Assembly: GCF_014858725.1 (NCBI RefSeq)
Contig: NZ_AQGV01000013.1
Coordinates: 62,001-126,000, forward strand
Length of the DNA stretch: 64,000 nt
Reading direction: 5' to 3'
From: Pseudoalteromonas aurantia 208
Lineage (GTDB): Bacteria > Pseudomonadota > Gammaproteobacteria > Enterobacterales > Alteromonadaceae
Part shown: positions 51,402-61,800 of the stretch, piece after piece
How positions within the stretch are numbered: the stretch's first letter is position 1
Layout: every line of letters starts with the position of its first letter
Notes under the pieces: generated by a model
The model's input: the letters and a program-made list of their open reading frames with translations, nothing else
Database searches by the model: none
What the model was told of the DNA's origin: nothing
Translations under genes and position numbers: made by a program

Positions 51402-51534
51402 GTAAGCTGCTTTTACCTGTGCTTGCCAACACGAAAATGTACTGGCTCAAGTGATAATTTTCTTAATTATACCTGTTTTGTACAGGGCAAAAAAGCAGCC
51501 AATAGGAGTTATTCATTAATAAAAATGATACTTG

Positions 51535-52701
51535 CTAAAAATAGAGCTCTAAAGTCAATTGTAAAAAGTCTTCTTTGTTACGCGCATACACAACATTAGT
51601 CGGTTCATCAGAGCTAAATAAGTACCCCTCTACTGCAACTCGTAATACATCGCTGAGCCGCTGTGAAGCCTCAAGCTTAAATACAGACGTTCCGCTATCA
51701 TCCAAATCCAAACTGATACCAGCCAATACTTCCGTGCCAGCCATATCATTAACCGTCAAGCGCCCACCCAAAAATATATCATTTTGTCCCATCGGTGCGC
51801 TGACGCCATTTCGGCTATCAAATTGATATTCGACTATCGTCCCAAAATCCATTCGAGTATTTAATATTTGCGAATGACTATACTCGACTCCAGCAACATA
51901 CGCGTGATGTGTTGCGATAGAGTTTCTCTGTATGGCTTCGAGTTTCAACAACCAACTATCAATCACCCCCTGAAAATCAATACTAAACTGAGTCATTTGT
52001 GCATAATGTGGAATCGCTACACCATCGGTGTGTTGCTTAAAGTATGCTTCTCGGTTCGTTCCTGAAAAGTAACTAACTCCCACTTCCCAATCATCATAGT
52101 AGTGGCTGTACCTTAGTGCAGTATCTATGTGTCGTGCTGCTTTGCTTGACTCATATGTTGGGTCCGTATTGTCTACGTCAAATGGTAGCCCAAGCCGCCC
52201 CTCTTCAGACGCAAATTCCATCTGACGAAAATAAGGCAAAACGAATATCCCAACAGTGCCCCACTCTTTCGAAAAAGTGAGATTCAACATTGGCTGACCT
52301 AACTTATCTTCTGAATCAACCCCCTCTAACAAGTCTGTTTGATTAATGACATCGACTAAGTGCAATGATTCAGTCACTCCCCAAAAAACTTTACCAATAC
52401 CCGCTCTAAACTCATATTCATCTGCCAGATGCAAGAGCATGAACTCTCGTATATCACTATGTGTACGTGTGCTATCTAGCGAGTCAACACGCAAAAATGG
52501 CGCAACAAGCAAACTGGTATTAGAGAAAATATCATCGAAGTAAAACTCAGGTTCCAACTTAAGCGACGTTTGATGTACCTGATTATCTTTGTTGCCATGT
52601 GATGAGAATTGACGATGTTCAAGATCGACTTGCCCACTTAACTCAAACGCTTGTGCAAAATGCACACTCCAGCCTAAAAATAAGACAAAATAATATTTCA
52701 A
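51535..52701 (-). CDS. Putative outer-membrane beta-barrel protein of the cluster's export set
   Basis: 388 residues with a signal peptide (about 1-18, ending AQAFE). It alternates polar and hydrophobic residues throughout and ends LQLTLELYF with a terminal aromatic, as outer-membrane barrels do. It contains YEFRAGIGKVFWGVTESLHLVDVIN, recalling DUF1302-like proteins that accompany MMPL/RND exporters together with LolA-like proteins. Export of the cluster product is inferred. It follows the LolA-like gene by 91 bp, with a hairpin between. Confidence 0.7.
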   Translation of the reverse strand: MKYYFVLFLGWSVHFAQAFELSGQVDLEHRQFSSHGNKDNQVHQTSLKLEPEFYFDDIFSNTSLLVAPFLRVDSLDSTRTHSDIREFMLLHLADEYEFRAGIGKVFWGVTESLHLVDVINQTDLLEGVDSEDKLGQPMLNLTFSKEWGTVGIFVLPYFRQMEFASEEGRLGLPFDVDNTDPTYESSKAARHIDTALRYSHYYDDWEVGVSYFSGTNREAYFKQHTDGVAIPHYAQMTQFSIDFQGVIDSWLLKLEAIQRNSIATHHAYVAGVEYSHSQILNTRMDFGTIVEYQFDSRNGVSAPMGQNDIFLGGRLTVNDMAGTEVLAGISLDLDDSGTSVFKLEASQRLSDVLRVAVEGYLFSSDEPTNVVYARNKEDFLQLTLELYF

Positions 52702-52729
52702 TATAGAAATCCTTTTTAATCATTCGAAA

Positions 52730-52757
52730 TATAAAGCCCGAGTCAGCTACGGGCTTT
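52730..52757 (-). terminator. Hairpin (weak terminator or attenuator) between the two export genes
   Basis: A perfect 8-bp stem AAAGCCCG/CGGGCTTT (52733-52740 and 52750-52757) with a 9-nt loop. On the minus strand it is followed by an AT-rich, T-containing stretch (TATATTTCG) without a long T-run. Confidence 0.5.
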
Positions 52758-52792
52758 CACTGCTTCACAACGCACTGCGTCACCGTTGATTA

Positions 52793-53593
52793 TTAACGTA
52801 CTCGCTTAAGTACATTTTTATTAAAATCTTTATCATTTAAAACAATGTTAAAATTGAATGGTTGATAAGATAATTCGGTTTCCCGTGCATTTTGTATATT
52901 TTTCATCCGTAACTGATGTGCTCGCCACACACCATTGTCATATTTTTTATAACCACTTAACGCTAAGTTTTTTAACAGGCCGCCGCGTTTATCAAAAAAC
53001 TCCACTTTCAGCGGTTGATAATGCGTCGTATCTAACCAAGTCTTTAGTTTGCTATACCCCGAACTTTTCGCTTTTGGTATGGACTCCACAATGTAGACTT
53101 GTTTACCTGCAAGCTCTGCTATCACCGCGCTCCCGTAAGTATACTTTTCTACTTCAAAAGAACTCATATCTTCATATGAAAACTCACTTCCCATAAACGA
53201 ACTAGACTTGTTATTTGAAGATATGCGCTTTACACGTTTCAAGCTCGGCAGGTAAAGCCATTGGTTATCCAACTTATCTACATGTGAATGATTTAAAAAG
53301 GCCACACCACTTACATCACGAGGTGTATCAAACACACTTAAGCTTTTATCACCATCACCAATCACTTCTAGCGCTTTAGCACGCAATGATCGTTTTGACT
53401 GTTGACCGTTAGACATGGTCAAAACCATATTCAAGGCAACCTCACTAGAACGCCAACCCGAATTATGCTGCTTACGTTTCCCCATTAACTCCTCAGCATT
53501 TAATTGCTCAGATGATGCATAGGTATTGTGTGCCAACAGTAATATCATCGATACCACTAACAATTGACTCAGTATTGATACTTTATTTTTCAT
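52793..53593 (-). CDS. Outer-membrane lipoprotein-sorting (LolA-like) protein
   Basis: 266 residues from ATG 53593, chosen for the AAGGAG Shine-Dalgarno 5 nt upstream. Signal peptide about 1-30 (cleavage after TYA). The mature domain has SGVAFLNHSHVDKLDNQWLY and KRVKRISSNNKSSSFMGSEF..DMSSFE, the signature of COG2834-type LolA-like periplasmic proteins paired with RND/MMPL exporters. No MMPL gene is in the window; it may lie beyond the right edge. Transport of a hydrophobic product is inferred. Confidence 0.78.
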   Translation of the reverse strand: MKNKVSILSQLLVVSMILLLAHNTYASSEQLNAEELMGKRKQHNSGWRSSEVALNMVLTMSNGQQSKRSLRAKALEVIGDGDKSLSVFDTPRDVSGVAFLNHSHVDKLDNQWLYLPSLKRVKRISSNNKSSSFMGSEFSYEDMSSFEVEKYTYGSAVIAELAGKQVYIVESIPKAKSSGYSKLKTWLDTTHYQPLKVEFFDKRGGLLKNLALSGYKKYDNGVWRAHQLRMKNIQNARETELSYQPFNFNIVLNDKDFNKNVLKRVR

Positions 53594-53606
53594 AAAAACT
53601 CCTTCT

Positions 53607-54344
53607 CTATAGCTCACTGTTGATTATGTTGATAAGCGCAGTTTCTTCACTATGAACAAAAAAATGATCACCCCTCATTAACTCTTTACGCACCTTGCCA
53701 TTAAATAACGCCTGCCATGCAAACACATTGTCCGGTTCAACGACCTCATCATCCTTGCCGGCTAAAATGACAATGTCGGTATTGAGTTTGCCCTGCTCAA
53801 CAAATTTATAGTTTTCGCTCAGTGCAAAATCAGAGCGTAATATAGGGGTATAAACTTCTAACAATTCGGGATTATTAAAAACCAACTCCGGGGTGCCTTT
53901 GTAATCTTTGAGTACTTCAATAAACTCATCTTCGGATAATTTATGTAAGGGGTACTCTGTACCAAGTTGCGGTGCTACTTTTGCTGAGATAAACAAATTT
54001 TTAGGGGTTAACCCCAACTCTCTTGATATCTTTTTTGCTAATTCATATGCCACTAAAGCCCCATTACTATGACCATAAAATGAAAATGGTCTGGTGAGCT
54101 TCGACTTAATATTGGCATATAACATGTCTACCAAATCGGTAATGTTTGCTTGTAATGGGTCGCTAAAACGCCTTCCTCTTCCAGGAAATTCAACACCGAA
54201 CACTTGGCACCCATCGGGGACTTTATCATCCCAATCAAGGTACATCTGACCACTACCACCAGCATAAGGAAAACAAAACAAATTTTGTTTTACGGGTTTT
54301 GATTGCTTTCGCTGCAAAAACCAAATATCTTCATTATTCATCAT
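53607..54344 (-). CDS. Type II thioesterase (NRPS/PKS editing)
   Basis: An alpha/beta hydrolase of about 246 residues. The start FCFPYAGGSGQMYLDW and oxyanion region are those of TEII enzymes. Nucleophile Ser in FYGHSNGALVAYELA (GHSxG), catalytic Asp in LAGKDDEVVEP and His in MRGDHFFVHS complete the triad. Such enzymes remove misprimed or stalled acyl groups from carrier proteins. A GTG two codons earlier abuts the methyltransferase stop and is an alternative start. Confidence 0.9.
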   Translation of the reverse strand: MMNNEDIWFLQRKQSKPVKQNLFCFPYAGGSGQMYLDWDDKVPDGCQVFGVEFPGRGRRFSDPLQANITDLVDMLYANIKSKLTRPFSFYGHSNGALVAYELAKKISRELGLTPKNLFISAKVAPQLGTEYPLHKLSEDEFIEVLKDYKGTPELVFNNPELLEVYTPILRSDFALSENYKFVEQGKLNTDIVILAGKDDEVVEPDNVFAWQALFNGKVRKELMRGDHFFVHSEETALINIINSEL

Positions 54345-54350
54345 ATTCAC

Positions 54351-54923
54351 TCACAACTTCTTTAAATAAATCGCTTTTGTCATGAAAATTCCGTGGACAG
54401 GCTCAACAGCAAAACCCAGTTTTTCACATACAGTTATCGTCGATGCAAAGTGTGAAAAACTGATACCAAAAAATGCCGGTTCACCAATTAATACCCCCCC
54501 ACCTGACTTTAATAGCGCATAAAGCTCGGATAAAAAACCTTCAATATCAAGTACTTCATGCAACATATAAAATGCCAGTATGAAATCAAACTCCCCTGAA
54601 ATACCCAATGAGTCTTCGCTGCACAATATGCATTCAATGTTATTTCTCGGCTCATTACTTAATTGTACTTTTTGCTGCACAATATCCAGCATGCCTTGCT
54701 GCATATCGACGGCAACCACCCTACCTGAATTGCCAACTCTCGTTGCCAGCGGCAATGTGAAATAACCTGGGCCACACCCTATATCCATAACGTGCATGCC
54801 CGCATACACATATGGCTGTATCACTTTTTCAGGATTTTGTAAGATTCTGCGGTACCAAGTGTCCAAAGACCCTGCTTTTTCTACTGGACAAGGCTGTGCT
54901 TTGCCTGTGCTTTTTACTGTCAT
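54351..54923 (-). CDS. SAM-dependent methyltransferase (tailoring)
   Basis: A class I methyltransferase of 190 residues. Motif I is VMDIGCGPGYFTLPLA; motif II VVAVDMQQGMLDIV; and FDFILAFYMLHEVLD and GGVLIGEPAFFG follow as in small-molecule methyltransferases. Start at 54923 is preferred because AAGGA precedes it; an upstream ATG gives 195 residues. The target (O, N or C) cannot be inferred. It lies in the cluster operon between the ACAD-like and TEII genes. Confidence 0.83.
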   Translation of the reverse strand: MTVKSTGKAQPCPVEKAGSLDTWYRRILQNPEKVIQPYVYAGMHVMDIGCGPGYFTLPLATRVGNSGRVVAVDMQQGMLDIVQQKVQLSNEPRNNIECILCSEDSLGISGEFDFILAFYMLHEVLDIEGFLSELYALLKSGGGVLIGEPAFFGISFSHFASTITVCEKLGFAVEPVHGIFMTKAIYLKKL

Positions 54924-54966
54924 GTCCTTTTCCTTCATGTCATAACATGGCTCGTGTTTTAAGGTG

Positions 54967-56136
54967 TTAACAATTAAACATCCGGCTAGCGATGCTTCTC
55001 AGCAATATATTCACCGTGCCTTCATAGATTTTGCCAACTTTTGCATCTCGAAATAACTTTTCCACGTCATAGTCCAGTGCCACACCATTGCCACCCAATG
55101 TCTCTAAGGCCGCAGACGTTGCTCTATCTGCAAGTTGCGAGGCAACCAGCTTCGCTTTATTTGCCTCATCTAATAATTGCGTACTTGAATGGCCAAGCTC
55201 CGCTTTTTTAGCCAATTGATATATAAAAGGTTTCAGTACGCTCACTTCGGCACACACCTGAGCCAATGGGAAACTAACACCTTGAAATTCTGAAGTTTTA
55301 TGCTTAAACGCTACACGTTCATTGGCGTATTCCACAGCCAAAGACAATGCCCCCTCTGAAATACCCAGCATTTGCGCTGCAATGCCAATTCGTCCCATGC
55401 ACAAGCCATAATTGGCAATATCAACTCCTTGATTTTGCGCGCCAACGAGTGCTGATTCAGGTACGATCACCTGATCCATCGTAACGCGACACGTTGAACT
55501 CGCTCTCACACTCATTTTCGGTATATTTTGAGATATGCTGATACCCGGTAAGGCCGTATCCACTAAGAAAGCGCTCGGCACTTTGCGACCACACTCTAGT
55601 TCGGTATTGGCGATAAGCAGCATCACCTGTGCTTCACCAGCGTTTGTGATCCAGGTTTTAATACCATTTATTTCATAACCTGCATCGATTCTCTTGGCGC
55701 TTGTCTCCATCAAAGATAAATCACTGCCAGCCTGAGGCTCCGTCACGGCAAATGCACCGACAGCACCTGTAGCCACTTTTGGTAGCCATTGTGATTTTTG
55801 ATTATCACTACCAAATTGCTGCAATATTTTATTAAATAAAATATTGTGTACATGCAAAAAAACGGCAACACCAGGGTCTACTTTTGACACTTCCTGAATC
55901 ATTAATACAGCACCAGAAAAAGGCAAAGCATCATCAAATAGTGCCTTATCACTACGCTGAAAGTAATCTCTGTTAATCTCAATGCCCATCAAACCTGCAT
56001 CAATTAACGACTGCTTTATTTCTTCGTCTAAATACTGCTGTTGATCACGCAAGGCGATGTTTTGTTTAACTGCCTGCTGACAAAATTGCTTCAGCACATC
56101 ACTGGCTGATTTAAGACTAAATCCATTCTTACTCAT
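54967..56136 (-). CDS. Acyl-CoA dehydrogenase-like flavoprotein
   Basis: 389 residues with the acyl-CoA dehydrogenase fold. Signature AFAVTEPQAGSDLSLMETSA, FAD-contacting TWITNAGEA, GLCMGRIGIAAQMLG and the catalytic Glu in KIYEGTVNILLRSIA. In assembly-line clusters such enzymes desaturate carrier-bound acyl chains; oxidation of a thiazoline to a thiazole is another possibility. SD AAAGGAG. The next gene upstream is the reductase (52-bp gap). Confidence 0.85.
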   Translation of the reverse strand: MSKNGFSLKSASDVLKQFCQQAVKQNIALRDQQQYLDEEIKQSLIDAGLMGIEINRDYFQRSDKALFDDALPFSGAVLMIQEVSKVDPGVAVFLHVHNILFNKILQQFGSDNQKSQWLPKVATGAVGAFAVTEPQAGSDLSLMETSAKRIDAGYEINGIKTWITNAGEAQVMLLIANTELECGRKVPSAFLVDTALPGISISQNIPKMSVRASSTCRVTMDQVIVPESALVGAQNQGVDIANYGLCMGRIGIAAQMLGISEGALSLAVEYANERVAFKHKTSEFQGVSFPLAQVCAEVSVLKPFIYQLAKKAELGHSSTQLLDEANKAKLVASQLADRATSAALETLGGNGVALDYDVEKLFRDAKVGKIYEGTVNILLRSIASRMFNC

Positions 56137-56188
56137 GATTACTCCTTTAACGCTCCCACTTAATAATCAAGCGGGAGCCCTTCTATTA

Positions 56189-57304
56189 TTATGCTGGCTT
56201 GTGAAATAACTGGAATTGACTAAACCCTTCAATAACTCGCATCAATGCGGCATCATCAATTTGCGCATCTTCAACAGGTCTATCCGATATAAACGATTGC
56301 GTTAAACTACTATCAAAAACTCTCCCCTGACTCTTTTGTGGTAAGTCATCTTCAAAGTAATCCAATAATGGCAACAAGGCATTATCACTGGTTGAGGCAA
56401 TGGCTTTCAGTTTCGCAACCCATTGCAGGTAACCACACATCTCTACTGGGTACCCTAAAGTACGCGCCGTTTCCAAAATACGGCTGCATAACGTCGGCGT
56501 ATCATTCACTAAATGAAATGTCTTCCCATTTGTATCTGAAGCCAGCATAAGCTCAACGAGCCCCTTAACCACGTAATCCAACGATGTTAAATTAAACTGG
56601 AATTGACTCTGAGGCGCTGCGCCTAATTGGATACAACCCGTAACTAGCTTAGCTAAAGCATCATTGATATTTGGCGAGTTATAATCTTTTCCAGCGCATA
56701 TTAATCCAGGGCGGACCACAAAATATGGCATGCCACGCTTGCCCGCTGCTGCAACCAACTTTTCGCTGATCCACTTAGACCGTGAATACCCAGAATAGCT
56801 CGTAGACTTCTCATCTACTGCATCTGTTTCTCGAATAGGCTGTCCATCAGAACGCGCATCAAACAAACGCAAGGTCGATACATTCACAAAAGCAATGTCT
56901 TGCTCCTGTGCCAATTTAAGGATCTCTTGCGTGCCATTAACATTGGTATTTTTTAGTTGCGCATAGGTCAATACATAATTAACAGCGGCTCCATTATGAA
57001 GGACCACATCCACATCATTCAGTAATTGGGCATACTGTGTCGTATTGAGACCTAGCTTAGGTTTGCCCAAATCCCCTATTATGATCGTGACTCGATCTGA
57101 GAAACCCGCCTCCCATATACCGAATTCAGTCATGCTAGTACGAAGCCTTGCTAGTCCTGCTTGTTGCGATGGAGCACGCACGAAACATGTCAATTTAACC
57201 CATGGAAGCGCGAGTAATTCTGCCACTAAATGCGCCCCCAAATACCCTGTAACACCGGTGATAAACACCCTATTTTTTTCTGGTGACAAAAATGCTGGAG
57301 TCAT
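56189..57304 (-). CDS. Stand-alone thioester reductase (terminal reductase, NAD(P)-dependent)
   Basis: A 371-residue extended SDR. The dinucleotide loop is VFITGVTGYLGAHLVAELL and the Tyr-x3-Lys pair is in SGYSRSKWISEKLV; LHNGAAVNYV and RPGLICAG are typical of NRPS reductase domains. Such enzymes release the chain as aldehyde, or alcohol after two reductions. As a separate protein rather than a domain fused to a synthetase, it must act in trans. It overlaps the upstream Cy gene by 4 bp (ATGA), so it is translationally coupled. Confidence 0.88.
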   Translation of the reverse strand: MTPAFLSPEKNRVFITGVTGYLGAHLVAELLALPWVKLTCFVRAPSQQAGLARLRTSMTEFGIWEAGFSDRVTIIIGDLGKPKLGLNTTQYAQLLNDVDVVLHNGAAVNYVLTYAQLKNTNVNGTQEILKLAQEQDIAFVNVSTLRLFDARSDGQPIRETDAVDEKSTSYSGYSRSKWISEKLVAAAGKRGMPYFVVRPGLICAGKDYNSPNINDALAKLVTGCIQLGAAPQSQFQFNLTSLDYVVKGLVELMLASDTNGKTFHLVNDTPTLCSRILETARTLGYPVEMCGYLQWVAKLKAIASTSDNALLPLLDYFEDDLPQKSQGRVFDSSLTQSFISDRPVEDAQIDDAALMRVIEGFSQFQLFHKPA

Positions 57305-58800
57305 ATTGCCGACTCCATAAGCTGATTACTTTCTCGTAATATACGCTGTAGATCATTGAGCGGTGTATCGAACGCGAAAGCAGGATCTTGAGCAACACGT
57401 AAAATTAATTGCTCTGTTTGCTGCATAATTGACGTCAATGCATTGCCTGAACGGCTATAATCGCAAAACCAATGCAACTCTAACATTCCGTCATTTTCAA
57501 CAATCAAAAGCTCTAATGCCTGATTCGGCACATGTGCGACACCATCTTGCATCGCACCAAACCACTTCATCGGTGGAATACTGCCCTCTTCAACAAACTC
57601 GTTGTATCGAGAGATTGTACTGGTAAATACAATGCCAGGTTTTTTCTGTTTATCAGATAATGCTTGCTCACTTACTACATCATAAAAACCATTATCTAAA
57701 TCAGTCCAAGTTTGACTTTCGATGGCTCGACAATACGCTTGTAGATTTTGCTGACGACTTAAATCGACTGAACTCAAAATGCCTGAACTGTATTGGCCAA
57801 GAATGTCATTCACCTTGGTATCAAAAGAGATTCTATTAAATAACCTCATTTCAAGAGAGAACCTGCGTATCTTTGAAAGTTCCGCCAGCACCAATGTAAA
57901 TAAACTATAGACAACCATTGAACCTGTTAGCTTTTGCTCACTGGCATAGCGTTTTAACTTTTTCCATAACGACTTAGGCAGTAAATCGACCCGATAGTCA
58001 AAGCGTTGATCATCAAATATATCTAACTTTTGCGAATTTTCAGCTATATCATCGACCGTCAATATACGCGGCAATTCATCCAACTTACTCAACCAATAGT
58101 CTTTAGAGGTACTCCATTGACGACTACTCTCCTGAAATACTCGCTCAGTGTGAGAATAATCTCTGAATGTCAAAGCACCAAAGTCAGTGAGAACTTTGCG
58201 CCCTTCATAAAGCTGTCGCCATTGCAGAGCTAAGAACTCTACACTCACCAGATCTAAGAGTGTTAAATCTGCCCCTAAAAAGATCCTCAGTTCTTCGTTC
58301 GGTAGTTGACAGACTGTAATTTTAAAAGACTCACTCTCTTTGATTGTTCTCGGGCGACGAAATGTCTCCCTGAGGGCAGCCAGTTGTGCGCTTGCATCAT
58401 GTGCACTGACTGTTCGTAAATCTATCACTTGAGCTTGCCAGTCAGTAATTTTGTCTTGCTTGAGACATATTTCACTTTCATCACCAACAAATCTCGAATG
58501 TAAAATAGCATGATGGTTAACCAGTACTTGAATCGTTTGCGTAAACAAGCTTACATCCAAGCCATCGCGGTGTGTTTCCATATAAAACCATGCACAATAC
58601 CCATGCTCTGTGGCCGCAGCTAACTGTGCTTGCTGAAAGGCCCGAGGTTGATATGGTACATACTGTTCATTTGGCGTCTGAACCAAGGTTTGTACTGACT
58701 GTTGATCATCAAGTTCAACCGCCTTACCTTTCATACGCTTGCGTAAAATCGCTTGTTTTGCTGGAGACAAACGACTGAGCATTTTTTCTAAATCAGACAT
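57301..58800 (-). CDS. Stand-alone NRPS heterocyclisation (Cy) domain protein
   Basis: 499 residues, a Cy domain with no adenylation or carrier domain. The Cy hallmark DxxxxDxxS appears as DLTLLDLVS, and VFTSTISRYNE matches the later Cy motif. The N-terminus MSDLEKMLSRLSPAKQAILRKRM resembles a docking segment. Tandem Cy domains elsewhere (vibriobactin, anguibactin) split condensation and cyclodehydration, and this protein may do one of these for the adjacent Cy-A-PCP enzyme. Strong SD AAGGAGGTGAT. The family match is clear; the exact task is inferred. Confidence 0.88.
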   Translation of the reverse strand: MSDLEKMLSRLSPAKQAILRKRMKGKAVELDDQQSVQTLVQTPNEQYVPYQPRAFQQAQLAAATEHGYCAWFYMETHRDGLDVSLFTQTIQVLVNHHAILHSRFVGDESEICLKQDKITDWQAQVIDLRTVSAHDASAQLAALRETFRRPRTIKESESFKITVCQLPNEELRIFLGADLTLLDLVSVEFLALQWRQLYEGRKVLTDFGALTFRDYSHTERVFQESSRQWSTSKDYWLSKLDELPRILTVDDIAENSQKLDIFDDQRFDYRVDLLPKSLWKKLKRYASEQKLTGSMVVYSLFTLVLAELSKIRRFSLEMRLFNRISFDTKVNDILGQYSSGILSSVDLSRQQNLQAYCRAIESQTWTDLDNGFYDVVSEQALSDKQKKPGIVFTSTISRYNEFVEEGSIPPMKWFGAMQDGVAHVPNQALELLIVENDGMLELHWFCDYSRSGNALTSIMQQTEQLILRVAQDPAFAFDTPLNDLQRILRESNQLMESAI

Positions 58801-58809
58801 ATCACCTCC

Positions 58810-61800
58810 TTAAAAGTCTTCCAGAAGTTCAATTTCGTCATCTGACATTGCTTCTAACTGTGCAATAAGTGATTGCTCAATCAGTGCTGCAATTTGTGCG
58901 ACGGTCGTTGCTTCAAACAGTTCTGAAAGCGGCAAATCTACGCTGAATACTTCATTTAATTTATATAAAAGGTTGCTCGCCACCAATGAATTCCCACCGA
59001 GCCTGAAGAAATCATCATGTACACCGATTTTTTCAACTTTGAGGAGGTGCTGCCAAATTTCTACCACTCGAATTTCAACATCTGTCGAAGCCGCAACGTA
59101 CACAGTGTCAGTTTCTAAGCTATCAAATTTGGGTAAGTTCTTTTTATCTACCTTGCCGTTTGCAGTTAAAGGTAGGCTATCGAGCAACTGGACGTTCTCT
59201 GGGATCATGTAATCTGGTAGCTTAGCGCGCAATTGATCTTTAATTGATTCGATAAACTCAATCGTATTTTCAACCACATCATGTGCGACTAAATAGGCAA
59301 CCAATTGACGATTCTGATTAGACTCGCCCGCTGTCACGACAATGCTATGCTTAAGTGATCCTATTTGTGATAACACACTTTCAATTTCTCCTAACTCAAC
59401 ACGGAAACCGCGAATTTTAACCTGTGTATCATTACGACCCATGAACTCAATCCAGCCTTCTGGCCTTAAACGCCCCATATCACCTGTTCGGTACAAACGC
59501 TCACCTGTTTTTGGGTGTATTATAAATGCAGCATCTGTGCGCTCTTTATCATTCCAATAACCCTTAGCGACCCCGATCCCACCAATATAAAGGTTGCCCG
59601 TAACCCAAAGAGGGCATACTTCCAAGTCATCATTAAGAACATAAAACATTTGATTTTTCAGAGGCTTACCATAAGGTATACTGCTCCAACTCGAATGTAC
59701 CTGCTTAATTGGATGATAAATAGACCAAATTGATGCCTCGGTTGCGCCGCCGAGACTGATAACGTCCATATCAAAATTAACAAGTTGCAACTTATCTGGC
59801 AGGGTCAATGGGATCCAGTCACCGCTTAACAAAGATAGGCGTAATGAATCAGGGATCGTTTCCGCTTGCTCTTCTGCATAATCTACAAACATCTCTAATA
59901 ATGCGGGCACTGAGTTCCACACAGTGATCTGATGTTGCTCTGCCAAACTCAACCAATGCTTAGGATCTGGTAACTGACTTTGCGGCATAACCAACGTCGC
60001 ACCGACTGCTAAACAACCAAATATATCATACACAGACAGGTCGAAACTCAGTGCTGATATCGCAAAAATAACATCATCATGGGTAACATTAAATCTGTCG
60101 TTCATATCAACAATGGTATTCAATGCACCAAGGTGATCTATCGTCACCCCTTTTGGCTTACCCGTTGATCCCGAGGTATATATCACATATGCCACATCTT
60201 CTTGCGTCTGCCTTTGCGGTGCTGCAACCGTTGATTGTTGCGTAACGGCATCACAGTCAAAACTAATACATTGCACCTGCTCCGGCCAGGTAATTTCTGC
60301 CATAAGTGCTCGAGTCGTCACAACATGTTTCACTTGACCACTGGCTAAAATCTCATGTAAACGATCTGTGGGTTGATCCTGCTCTACTGGTAAATACGCC
60401 GCACCTGACTTTAAGATCCCAATAGCAGCGGCGACTTGTTCCCAACCTTTTGGTGCAACAATCGCAACTAACTCATTTACTTCAACCTGATCATATAGAT
60501 AATTCCCTAGCTGCGAAGATATGTCATCAAGCTGTCCGTACGTTAGGTCGCCTCTACTTGAAAATACTGCGACTTTATCTGCATACACTTTTGCAGTTTT
60601 ACTTATCGCACTATGAAGTAACCCCGTAGGTTGTACTTCCTTCGTTTCGTTATATTTTTCCCATAATGCACTTTGATAATCAGGGAGTAAATAATCAGCA
60701 CTGCTTCTTTGCCACGCGGAATCATCATAAATTAAGCGCTGTATGAGACTCTCATATGTCGCAACAAAGTCTTCCATCAAGCCATCTGGAAATAGTCCAG
60801 CCACCACATCAATATGCAGTGCTAATTCGCTGTCTTCTTCCCATAAATGGTGCTCCATCCAAACTTGAGGTGTTTGAGATACTTCGTAAACCCATTTTCC
60901 CGGAGCCAATGTTGGCATATCAGTCTCGCCTTCGTGGTGTGCCAAGGTGCTGGTAAAGACCACTGGCATTATCGCTTCACCAACCGAGCTTTCCGTCATT
61001 TGAGTCAACTCACGCATGAGCCGAACACCTGTAATACTGCGATGCTCAAGGTGTTGCCACATCAAAGATTGAACTTCGACAGCGCGACTTTGTAACGAAC
61101 GCTCGCCTTTATTGTCTACTTTCACTAATTGAAATGAATTAAACTCACCGACCATCAACTGATTCACGTCAGGGTGTAAAGGTAAGCGATTAAAAACTGT
61201 CATGTTTAAGGTATGTTGTGATACTGAGTTCCACAAAGAGATAACCTCAGAAAACGCGCTGGCAAAAAAACCAGATGGTGTTAACTTCTTCTGCTGTATT
61301 ACCGCTTTTAAGTCAGTCCATTGTTGTTCATCAAGTACGATTGAGTAGTGCTCTGCGGTGACTTCTGTTATCTCTTCTGGAGTCGCAATCATAGGGAGTG
61401 GCGGTGGCAGATCCACAAGTTGCTCTTGCCAATAGGCGAGATCTCGTTCAAATAATGGTGAAGACTCTAATTCCTCTAACGCTAAGACATAGTCACGATA
61501 TGATAGGTTTTTTGGACTTGGTCGATAATTGTCAGGATCATCATATATACGCGCCCACTCATCTATAATTACCCTAAAGCTCCACGCATCGCCAACCAAT
61601 AAGTCAAAATTAAAGTGTAATCTTAAGTTATCATCCCATAGGGTTGCGCACACTTCAAAAATGGGCCACACATCAGAGGGTAAAATCTCATGAGACATTC
61701 GCTCTCTAACTGCATCTAACGATACTTGTAATTCTTGCTCTGATTTACCTCGCATGTCGTATCGCTTAAAGCGGTAATAATCAACACTTTCTAACACTTG

